Part shown: positions 51,401 through 61,190 of the stretch, one piece after another
Layout: each line of letters starts with the position of its first letter
Position numbering within the stretch: the stretch's first letter is position 1
Source: Scatophagus argus
Taxonomy: Eukaryota > Chordata > Actinopteri > Scatophagidae
NCBI RefSeq assembly: GCF_020382885.2
Contig: NC_058504.1
Location: 5,074,519-5,138,518 of the forward strand
Reading direction: 5' to 3'
Length of the DNA: 64,000 nt
Made by a program: the position numbers and the translations under genes
The notes under the pieces: model-generated
Database searches by the model: none
What the model was told of the DNA's origin: nothing
Seen by the model: only the letters and a program-made list of their open reading frames with translations

Positions 51401-54400
51401 TAGTAGACTGCACTTAAAGCTGTCCAACCAGCATCTCATCTCACACAGGAGTGTGATGTTGACAGCACAGGTCTAACAGATGTATCATTCATAACAAATA
51501 AGGGATGGCTATGCCACCTACTTCAAAAGGGTTTGTGCTCTGAACAGTAGTTATACTGGGGCAGTCGTGGATCAGCGGTTAGGGTGTCGGACCCGTAACC
51601 GGTGGATCGCTGGTTCGATTCCCCGTCCCGGTGTCCATGGCTGAGGTACCCTTGAGCAAGGTACCTAACCCCCACTGCTCCCTGGGCGCTGCACGCGGTC
51701 GCCCACTGCCCCGGGTTTGCTGTGTGTGTGTGCACGTCACTTGGGTGGGTTAAATGCAGAGAACAAATTTCGTTGGAGTGAGTTCCCTCCAATGACAAGA
51801 TATGTCACTTTAACTTTAATCTTTTAATACTGGAAGGTTTGTGACCAATACACATCTGTGGAACTGCAGAGGATAGCAATGCAATTATGTACTGCATGCA
51901 AGCCATGCTGTTCCACTGAATAAAAAGTTCAGGAGATAATGTGCCTATGAAAGCACAGCTGCAGCAATATCTGACGAAGGTAGAGAGGAAAATAACTACT
52001 GCATTTTTCTCATTAATCACTCCACCACACTCAAATTTTTCTTGCCCGTCCGGTCAAACCGGCGACCTTCTGATCACAAGCCGCTTCTCCAACCTCTAGG
52101 CCACGGCTCCCAACTGCTCTGGATCATTTATGCAGCTCTTGAATGAATTTAATATTTTTTTCAGATGCCAAAAGACTAACTCACACAAAACCAGTTACTT
52201 GGAAAACGGTGACTTGTTGAACTGCTGAATGTGGTCTACTCATTTGTGAGGGTCGACATATTAACTGGTTCATTTCAACTGAGACTGACTTAATGCATTA
52301 AAAAAAAATACAAATCGACAGCACACTGAGCTTCCTCGACAGCCTGATGAAAAGTGAAAATGAAACCAGAGTGCGGCACCACTCCAGGCAGGCCTCCATT
52401 TCTGAGAAGCCAGCCTGCATCTTCATCTCTGGCCTCGCCAGTCGTGAGAAGGAGAGCAGCCATGGAAATCAAGCCTGGGGTGGACTCCGGGTTAACACGG
52501 TCGGAAATGATCAGCATTAAAATGGCAGCAGCTTGCCGAACTGACACTTGCACTGGAAAATAATGATTTCTTTTCTTCATTTAGCAAAATAATAATTTTC
52601 TCTCATCTGATTAGGTTTTGGAGTTGTCACATTTGGTCACAAAATACAGAAATAACTTCTATCATTTGTATGGTAAACTATGCATTAAATGCAGGGCACA
52701 GGAAATAATATAAATCTAAGCAACAGGGAATAAACATCATACAGCATCAATAAACATTTTGAAATGGCTCTCATTAACCATCACCACCTCTCTCACATCT
52801 TCTGCACTGTGGCTTTGAATTATGCATCTCGTTAGCTGCCTGCCTATAATGCTGACAACTAAAAATGTATTATCCCATTGTTTCTGTTCAGCGTAAGCCA
52901 CCATAGAGAAGACTGTCAACCATATTCCTAAGATGAAAAGAAAGTCAAATTAGAATTGTTACTTAATCAAATCTATTAAAATAGAATGACAAAAAGCTAT
53001 GCAACAACCACTGAAATGATACTCTAATGCCAACTTTAAGACTCCTCTATCCAGGAACTCAGATAAAATAGCATGGACTCCTCTTGGAATTAATAGTAAC
53101 ATGAGACTGGGAAGGAAGAGACTTATCTCCTCAGCTCATCAAGTACCATTGGAACCTGACCTTGAAAGAGCTGCGATACTTCTGAAACAGAAAGCAACTG
53201 GTGAGTCCTGGTGAGTCGAATGCAACGCCTCTATTTGAACAAAGCAGGATTCTCCTTCCTCATAATGTTTTAGACTATAAACAATTTCATTTTGGCCACC
53301 AACAGTATTTAAAATGTGAGGGTAGGAAGAGAAGAGCTGCTGAATCATATTAACAGCTGGAATAAACATCACACAGCAGAGAAAAGCATCTCATTGTTCA
53401 TTCTCACTGCATCATCCTCAGACTCCCTCGTTATCAGTCCACCTGAGAGCCATCAAAAGTGCAGAAAGCCTCAGGGATCCTACGCACCCCTGAGGCTTTT
53501 TGAAAGCAGAGAACACACATTCCAAGCAACCTGCATGGTAATGAGGAATGATGATGTCCGTGAGCGCACAGCACGATTCAGCAGGTTGAAGATGTGCGTA
53601 TAACAGCTCTCTTTTGGACCGTAAGCAACGCAAAAAAACAATGTATGCAAAACACGGCAACCTTATTAAATAGCATAGAAACTTTGAACTGCAGCAGATT
53701 TTGTGCACCACACAGGATGACACCAATGCATTACTATAGGAGGAAAACAACTCCACAAATCCGTGATGCTCAGCCTGATTGGTATACGGAGATCATTTTA
53801 CGTTGATTATTTAGAATAACCTTTGCCACCATGTCACACAGTGAGCAGTCACCCTGTTATATTAACTGGCTTGTTAGAACTGCGAGATATAAGCAGGTCT
53901 GCAGGGACACAGTGGGGTTGCTATTTGACTCAAGTCTCCATCTTTATGAAGCAACATGCCAGATGTTTTAATTCTAATGGCTACAGCCCAAACATAACCA
54001 CAGCATTGTTTGTTACAATCCCTGACTACTCTGAGTTGGCACAATTAATATTTGTGCTGTGGAAAATAAGATGCTCACTACATATAACCTCATGTGTTCA
54101 TAGTACATTTATAATCTTTGTTATGGCAGGTAAAGAGGATGTAGCTCATGTTGTCATTAAAAACAGCATCAATGCTCACTCCTTCCTCTTCCTCTCAACC
54201 AGCGGTTTAATTGCCTTTGCTTCACAATGCTGAGCTGTTTGCTGCAAGTCCCAAGGGAACACATTAGATCAGGGTACCAGTCTCCATTTATCACTGCAAA
54301 ACAACGGCATGTATACATCACATTACAGTAGTTACTCACAGGGTCTTGAAAACATATATTACTTCAAGTAGGAGCTCAGTCTGTGCAGAAAAATCCCTTT

Positions 54401-57400
54401 TAAAAATATCTTACTTTGCCTTGCACCACCTCTAAAAGTGATGAAAAGTGAAAGCACCTCAGGCTACACTGAGAATAGTAAATGAATTGGATGCATCAAC
54501 ACAACAACACATGATGGCGTAAGAACATCTGCCAAACAAAGCTAAATGATTTCTGATTCATTCAACAGCTCATTAACAAATTATGTTGGAAATACAGAAG
54601 ACGGAAGTTTTTACTCTTTTAATAGTGATAATAAAAGATTAAATAATTGCAATGGACCTCGCTAAGATCAGTTCTGTGAAATAAGCATTTACTGTAACAC
54701 TGTAACACTGTGGCACACTGTAAACATTAAGTTGGGGGAGAGCCGTGGTTTAGAGGTTGGAGGAGCAGCTGGTTTGATTTACTTGAATCAGTCCTGCTTA
54801 TGCTGGTCATGCTTACATGCTTTTACACAAGCAACACATCGCTCACTTTTAACAATTACAATTATGGCAGAAATGTAAGAGTTAGATTTCAGAATAAGAG
54901 CTCTTTGTGACATCCATACATAAAGAACACATGAATTTGTCTTAAATTTGAGTTCTGAAGTTTTCTTGATCATCATTTATCAACCCAAACACTCCATGAG
55001 TGGGGGCCAACTTGGCCTCCATAGTGACAGACGAATGTTTCAAAACCTTACATGGGTTACACATAAATCCAACTGCCAACAGCATTTTTCACATTAGAAT
55101 TGTTTCTTTTTTCCAATTCAGACTTAATAAGGCGTGTCCACTGAAAACAGGAAATTGTTCACTTACAATGCCGAAAGCTGAGCCATTGCTTTAGATGCAT
55201 GATGCAACTCTGGCCTAAAACCAGTCAGTGATCTATGAAGCAACATATCGTCCTGCTAACAGCACTGCAATACATAATATTTATTCATAACCTTTGTGAT
55301 ATGTATCATATTCATTCCAATATGCAGCTCCAACAGTAGATATTTTTATCAGTGACTGGACATAAATCACCTGATGTGACATAACTGATCGGGTGTGGAG
55401 CTCAGCAGTGAACTTTGGCCTCCATCAGCACACATGTACAGCGTTCACAATGTGATGGGTTGGACCTACGCTTCAGGGTGTATAAACAGGCCCTGCTGAT
55501 AACATGAATTAATTCATTCACAAAATATGTCGCCACTTATTACAACATACTGTCTACTGCAGCCTAAATCTGCCATAAACTGCATATTTGGTTTCTTATT
55601 TTTATTTAAATAATATGCAAAAAACAGACTTCAGATTTCACAGACACAAACGTAGCGCTAAGTGACCATCTGTCAACCAAAAACTAATTGAACTGGCATG
55701 TGCACTTGACTGAGGCCACCTCAGAACTCTGCTCTGTAAGGTGCCTTAACCCACGATAAATGTATAAATAAAGGTGTGGCATGCAGGTCCATGATTAATG
55801 TCATTACTTGTGAAAAGGCAATTTAAGGGTCCTGCTGAACAAACAGTTTTTTTTCTTTCTCGGTCTGAGCCTTAACTCATAAAAACATGTCACACTTAGT
55901 TGCTCCCAGCACCTTACGAAGATAATAAACAAGCTATCAAATTCCATTTTCTGGGGTTGTTGCCTCGATCAGCCATGTGCACAAGCCCGGTCTGACATCC
56001 TCTGCTACAGAGGAGTCAGCACAGATCAGCTGTGATGTGATTGGCTAATGCTCTGTCAGCAGACATCAGAAGATGAACGTTATTGGTCGGCTGTCAGTAC
56101 CATTGCAAGGACAGCTCCTACACACTGCACCCATGCTCTCCCTCTCCCTCTCACTTCATTTCAGTGAGCAAGAACATAACTGTGTTAAAACCTGGGTGGA
56201 ACAAAAAAAAAAGAAAGAAAAATGCTAAATGTGACTCTTTCCTACAGGCAGTTCGAAGCCAGGTGACAGGGGAAGCCAGGTGAATGCCTCCTGCTCACCG
56301 CGTGCTGCAATTTTTGTTTTTTTTTTACAAAGCCAGTGCCACTGAATGCTTAACGAAGCTTAAACTAACTTTACACATGACTCATTTTGTTCTGCTTAGA
56401 AGTATCTCTTGCTCAAGCTGGCATGGACCTGGACAATAATGACCCTTCAGTGAGATTGTGCAATGGGCAGTTGGACTGGACCTGCACATGACCTACATAT
56501 AAAACTCACCAATGCACAATCACAAAGCAATATTTCCTTAACTCCCGCCGCAACTGTGAAATCTCAGTCTCAGATAATGTCGCAGATGCTCTGCCCTGGG
56601 CAAACATTGACAAGATGTTAAACTGAAGTCCTCTGCTATTCTGAGGTTTCATGACACACACTGCAGGTTACTCTGATGGAACTTGTTTACTAATTTCATC
56701 AAATATAAGTCAGTCAAGTCCTTCTTTTACCAAAAGAAACTCCAATGTTAAGAGGTGAAACTGAAATGTCATGACTATTATCATTCTGAAAACAGAAAAC
56801 ACCAAACATTCTCAAATTCCAATCACTCCAATGTGTGGATTGGCTGGACAAACCAAGCTGTCAGAAAACATCACCTTCACCTTGGGGCTCATGCAGGCCA
56901 CTTTTCTCTTTTTTCCTCCTGATAGTTGACTATTTGTCAGCTGGTATCAAAAGTACATCAACGTGCAGTATGTTGCTTTTTCATTGTCCTGTACAGCACA
57001 ACATCTGCAGTCTTTCAAAATGCGTGTTCAGCCCCTCTGCTTGTCCTGAAACAGCGGTAGGACCACCTCCGGAGAGGTGGCATGACTGACGGGGTGTAGT
57101 TTACCAGATCACGGCCCACCTTGGGTCGCTATGCTACTGGGCCAGTCACTGTCTGGATGGATGGATGGATGAGGCACCTGGAGCCATGGCTGACCTTTGC
57201 AATAATAACGCCGTAACTGGTACCAGGGGGACAAATCACAGGGAATCAAGGACAAAAGATGCACAATGCAACAGCGCTGAGCCATGTAGTAAAGTGTGAC
57301 CGAGCATCGGTCAAAGGCCTGCGTGAATTTCACGAAGCCCGGACAGCATTTTGCGGATGAGGACATAGAGCCTGATATAACAGGACACGGCGAGGTTTAA

Positions 57401-57613
57401 TCTCGATGAGCGAGGCTGATGCATGTGCGCCGCTACAGCCTCCAGTTCGCATTTGGCACGTACAAACGCGCGCTGAATTTGCAGTGACAAAGGTTTGCTG
57501 TGGTGTGGGGTTTAAAACTAGTCGCCTTACCAGTTCTCCTGCATCCATCGAATGGCTTCGTCCTCGTTGAACTGTCTCTCGAATTCGTACTCTTGCAGAG
57601 CTAGCACCGACAT
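43519..57613 (-). CDS. elovl6: elovl6, very-long-chain fatty acid elongase 6
   Basis: Exons (minus) 57613-57531, 46346-46215, 44722-44571 and 43961-43519 give 810 nt, 269 residues; remembered human ELOVL6 is 265. The enzyme is the ER 3-ketoacyl-CoA synthase (condensing enzyme) that adds two carbons from malonyl-CoA to C12-C16 acyl-CoAs, mainly palmitate to stearate. The ELO histidine box HWYHH is at residues 139-143, preceded by [24 protein letters not shown] and QITQMLMGC are further family motifs. Several hydrophobic spans are present. It ends KKSE, a dilysine KKxx ER-retrieval signal. The start [20 protein letters not shown] matches human, minus the first two residues. It converges with egf tail to tail. 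ELOVL3 is the nearest alternative but lacks this N-terminus. Confidence 0.96.
43962..44570 (-). other. elovl6 intron 3
   Basis: 0.6 kb, no recognised feature beyond a purine-rich stretch near 44000-44070. Confidence 0.6.
44571..44722 (-). CDS. elovl6: elovl6 exon 3
   Basis: [51 protein letters not shown]. Donor gtaagt; splits a Gly codon. The acceptor is ctgaag. Confidence 0.95.
45225..46044 (+). mobile_element. hAT-type fossil with target-site duplication
   Basis: Element 45233-46036 in elovl6 intron 2. Ends are inverted: aagggctgag and ctcagcccta. Flanking 8-mers attgcagg (45225-45232) and actgcagg (46037-46044) differ by one base, as expected of an old hAT target duplication. Inside, a BED zinc-finger relic reads [20 protein letters not shown], then after a one-base frame break [20 protein letters not shown]. 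No transposase core remains. A (GT)n run at 45421-45461 lies within. Confidence 0.8.
45421..45461. repeat. (GT)20 microsatellite
   Basis: Perfect GT dinucleotide array inside the hAT fossil. Confidence 0.97.
46215..46346 (-). CDS. elovl6: elovl6 exon 2
   Basis: [20 protein letters not shown] then [18 protein letters not shown]. Acceptor tttacag, donor gtgaga. Phase 2-2. Confidence 0.95.
46347..51555 (-). other. elovl6 intron 1, 3' half
   Basis: No exon recognised in about 5.2 kb. An A15 run lies near 48618 and a tgttg repeat near 50219-50248. A lipid-gene enhancer is possible but nothing in the sequence singles one out. Confidence 0.5.
51556..51825 (+). repeat. tRNA-derived SINE
   Basis: tggggcagtcgtggatcagc (A-box side), B box ggttcgattcc at 51612-51622, then cccttgagcaaggtacctaa and gggcgctgcacgcggtcgcc: a full-length fish tRNA SINE in elovl6 intron 1. 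Ends in a T/A-rich tail. Confidence 0.78.
52014..52111 (-). repeat. tRNA-derived SINE, head fragment
   Basis: On the minus strand gggagccgtggcctagaggt, tggagaagcggcttgtgatc, ccggtttgacc: the tRNA-like head of the family also seen at 57974-58137, truncated after about 98 bases. Confidence 0.7.
52112..54732 (-). other. elovl6 intron 1, middle
   Basis: No recognised feature. Coding-looking stretches here lack splice borders, family resemblance and composition. Confidence 0.5.
54733..54786 (+). repeat. tRNA-derived SINE, short head fragment
   Basis: gggggagagccgtggtttag, aggttggaggagcagctggt: the head of the same family as 57974-58137, in plus orientation and cut at the B box. Confidence 0.55.
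54787..57399 (-). other. elovl6 intron 1, 5' part
   Basis: No exon recognised. A-rich run near 56201-56220 and a short (GGAT)n at 57154-57170. Confidence 0.5.
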
Positions 57614-57840
57614 GCTTACTGCGTTTCTCCGTCACACTGCTGAAACAGGACGATACTCGGCCGTGGTGTCTCGATTTAGTCTGTTTCCTCGCAGCCCTCG
57701 ACTCGCATCGCTCGCGCCGCTCTCAGGACCTCGCGGTTGTGCGCGGGCAGCACAGCAATCGCGGAACCTTCATCCTCTACCGGCTGACCGAGCCTACGCC
57801 CTCTTCCTCAGCGAGATGCACTCTGGGTCCTAACGCTGGC
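57400..57840 (-). promoter_or_regulatory. elovl6 GC-rich promoter / CpG-island-like region
   Basis: Around and upstream of the elovl6 ATG the sequence turns GC-rich with many CG dinucleotides (for example ctcgcatcgctcgcgccgct and gcgcgggcagc), unlike the AT-rich flanks. This is the expected setting of a TATA-less promoter. The start site cannot be placed. Confidence 0.55.
57531..57613 (-). CDS. elovl6: elovl6 exon 1
   Basis: ATG at 57613-57611 (plus cat); encodes [20 protein letters not shown] and IRWMQEN. Donor gtaagg; splits a Trp codon (tg|g). Confidence 0.94.
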
Positions 57841-57973
57841 TGTGTTGCTCGTCTCTGAATTCGGCACTGTGCAGTGTTATTGACAGTATATTTATTTTTA
57901 CATATGCTTCTGCATCCTTAGCTGAACACACACATGCAACATCCGGCAAATTACATGAAACACACACAGCATA

Positions 57974-58137
57974 TTGGGGGGTTAAGTGCCTTGCTCAAGG
58001 GCACATCAGACGGCTAATTCGCATTAATCACTCCATCACACCCAGTACCCCACATCCACCCTGTCCGGTGGGGGAATCGAACCGGTGACCCTCCGATCAC
58101 AAGCCGCTTCTCCAACCTCTAGGCCACGGCTGCCCCC
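57974..58137 (-). repeat. tRNA-derived SINE
   Basis: Minus strand: gggggcagccgtggcctaga, tggagaagcggcttgtgatc, B box ggttcgattcc, then gcccttgagcaaggcactta. Nearly full length, just upstream of elovl6. Confidence 0.78.
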
Positions 58138-59935
58138 AATTGCAGTCATCTCAATTGGAGTTTTGAAAATGCATGCAAATAATTTAAATGTATTGATTTG
58201 TAAAAGAAAGGGAGACGGAGACAAAGAGATTACCCACGGATAAGAAGGTTGAGCCTGATTTGGAAGCCATATCCCTTATTTCACAGTTTTGCTTTAAAAC
58301 GTTATACGTACATTAATATAAAGCAATGTATCATATTTTTTGCACTAGATGTGAAAGAAATGTACTTGGAAGCTGAATAGTTGACACTGCAGTGGTTATA
58401 TAAGACATTCTGGCACAAAGGTTTGAACAGGTTTTAGAAGTTGGTCTTCATCTCAAGCACCAACAATTTTCAAACAACACGGCACTGAAGATGTTTGACA
58501 TGACTGCTAGGTTATGAGATCATGTAATATCAGACTTTTTGTCTTATGATCTATTTTAAAACTACGGGATTCCTTATTTTGCATTCCTTTTTAGTAATTT
58601 CAGTAAGCCACTAATGCCACTGCTTTTCCCAGCTTTTCAGAAACAGACAAGTGATGTATGATACATTATCCCCAGCCAGTTCTGCTTTACTAACCAACAT
58701 CATGCACAATAATACATGATGTGCCACATAATGTGAACAATCATTAGGATTTTCCCAGCATTCTGAAATAGTGTTGTAACAAGTGCTTTATCAGCCTTTT
58801 AAGGTGGGAGCTATTTTTTCATATGAATAAAGGGGCAGTGAATCCTTTTGGCACCACCCAAGTAGCTGAACTTTTACCCAGATGCTAACTGCACGGCTGT
58901 AGGCAAATGCTGACACATGCACACATGTGCACAAGCACACACATTACACAATCATGCATTCTCCCGATTTGGCTGCAGGTTGTAAAATTTCAGCACTAAT
59001 ATGGTGACGGTGGAAGACTTACCTTTGGATGGTGGCCTGACGATGTCCTCTGGTGACATTGCAACTTGATGTGGACTTTCAGCGCATTTGCAATAGTGGG
59101 CCAAAAAAATCCCCTGATTCAAAGATAGAAACATTGTTTTGCAGGATATTATAGTTTACATCTTATCATCCTCATATTCATCGTATTTTAGTTTATCCTT
59201 TGTTCTCTCTATTTATCTTTTAAAACCTATGAACATGTAGTTGCATTGCATTATGGTCTACTGTCTCTGTCAACAACGAAAACAGGAACTGACAGCAAAT
59301 CTGACATTGACAGGGTGTGTTCATAAAAAGTGGGACATTTAGGTATTGGCTTGATTTGCTACTGGAATTAATCACACCAAAGTCCATCTACAAAACCGTT
59401 TGCACCAAAATTGTCATTAAAACCTGCCTCAGGCATTTCACTCTTCCCTTAATCAATATATCGTTAAAGTCGGGAACGTACCACAAAAATGCAGCATTAT
59501 TAACATTTAGACAATGCATGCATTAACAACCTGCTTTTTCGGCAGGATGGGGGGCAGTTTAAACCCGTAACGCCCTGCAGTTTGGGTCCACCAAGCGGTT
59601 TGATACTCCTTTGGTAATTCGTGACTTTGAGGAGAAATTGTTCGACGCTATCATGTGTTGATTAACCGATCATCTGTGGCCTGAATGCACAAGCCGACAT
59701 TTCCTGTCCAGTTGTGTTGTGGGCAACCTGGAACCACAAGGTGACACCTAGCCAGGTAAGTTTTGTTTCGGTTGCGCTTCCATCCGTGTTGTGAGATGAT
59801 GCTTTGGCTCTGTGCTGTGGATTTGTGTCTGATTTACAGTGTTTGTTGTTTCCTGTCTGTTTGTGGTCACTGTCTTAGTGTCTTTCCTGAGTGGTATATG
59901 TTTGCATATTTTCTGTTTTGCTTATAATTAGAAAT
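58138..59935. other. intergenic
   Basis: No gene recognised. A plausible splice donor cag|gtaagt at 59755 closes a moderately GC-rich stretch (59540-59757), but there is no supporting reading frame. Confidence 0.5.
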
Positions 59936-61190
59936 AATCCTATGTTATCGTATGTTAGGATGGTATTTGTGGGCTTCAGCTCGGCTTTTAACACCGTCCC
60001 CCCGAATATGTTGGCCCTGAAACTCCACAACCTGAGTCTGGTTTGTCAGACTCACTCTGCTCCTGGATCAGGGACTTCCTCACCAACAGGCCCCAGGTGA
60101 TGAGGACAGGGGAGTCTACATCAGCCCCACTGATCCTCAACACTGAGGGTTGTGTACTCAGCCCTGCCTTATTCACACTCTACACACACGACTGCTCTGC
60201 TATCCACCCCACAAACATGGTCGTTAAGTTCGCGAACGACACCACTGTGGTGGGTCTCATATCTACCAATGATGAGACCCACTACAGAGATGAGGTCCAG
60301 AACTTGACACAGTGGTGTTCCAGGAACAACCTCATCCTGAACATCAGCAAAACCAAGGAGGTCATAGTGGACTACAGGAGGTCCAGAAAGACTGATCACG
60401 CTCCCGCCTGTATACTTGGGGAGGCGGTTGAGCGGGTGGACAGCATTAAGTTCCTGGGCATCCACATCTCCTCTGACCTCTCCTGGTCAGTGAACACCTC
60501 ACACCTGGTGAAAAAGGCCCAACAACGGCTTTTCTTTCTCAGGAAGTTGAAACGGACTGGACTGTCTACTCAGCTGCTCATGAACTTTTACAGGGACACA
60601 ATGGAAAGCATCCCGTGTCTCAGTGTGACTGTGTGGTATGGCAGTTGCACAGCACAGGACAGAAAGGACTTAGCCCGGGTGGTGAGGACAGCACAGGGGA
60701 TTGTGGGCTGCAGTCTACCAGATCTGGACAATGCCCGAGTCCAGAAGAAGGCAAGACGCATTGCCACAGACCCCACCCACCCGGGCAACGAACTGTTTGT
60801 ACCGCTTACATCAGGAAGGCGGTACAGGAACATTAAAACCAGCACCAACAGACTCAGGGACAGCTTCTTCCCCAGAGCTGTTAAAGCAATAACCCCCCTA
60901 CAGTGAAACACTCACGTCCCATCCCCATACAGGACTTCACACACACACCCTGCCCCGTCTATCTGCATACACACACACAGCATACACACAGTCTGGCACT
61001 AAGTGCACTTTGTTTTTATCTACCTCATTTTGTAATTTGTATTTTATATTTTTATATTTTTTCTTAAGTGTGCAATTTTAATTTTCTGTGACTATTTATA
61101 AGCGTGTTTTTAAGCTGAGAATCTGCACAAAATTTCGTTATGCTTGCATAATGACAATAAAGACTCTTGAATCTTGAATAATGTCATGTA
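59936..61190 (+). mobile_element. L2-clade LINE fragment, reverse transcriptase relic
   Basis: 5'-truncated non-LTR retrotransposon. Motif A region reads VGFSSAFNTVPP, where relatives have a catalytic D for the G. After a frame break near 60040, WIRDFLTNRPQVMRTGES, GCVLSPALFTLYTHDCS, then VKFANDTTVVGLIS, where relatives have FADD. KFLGIHISSDLSWSVNTS and HPGNELFVPLTSGRRYR follow to the stop at 60904-60906. The 3' UTR ends aataaag and a TCTTGAA repeat (61155-61182). Both active-site changes and the frame break make it dead. Confidence 0.82.

Noticed and set aside
51590..51625. A possible tRNA gene, because of a perfect B box
   Set aside because: It is followed by a SINE body and lacks a complete cloverleaf; the sequence is a SINE head.
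57552..57833. A 93-codon plus-strand open frame over the elovl6 start
   Set aside because: Antisense to elovl6 exon 1 and its GC-rich promoter, where stops are rare; no known domain.
59540..59757. Possible first exon with donor cag|gtaagt
   Set aside because: No family resemblance, no convincing start context and no partner exon downstream; the LINE relic begins 180 bases later.
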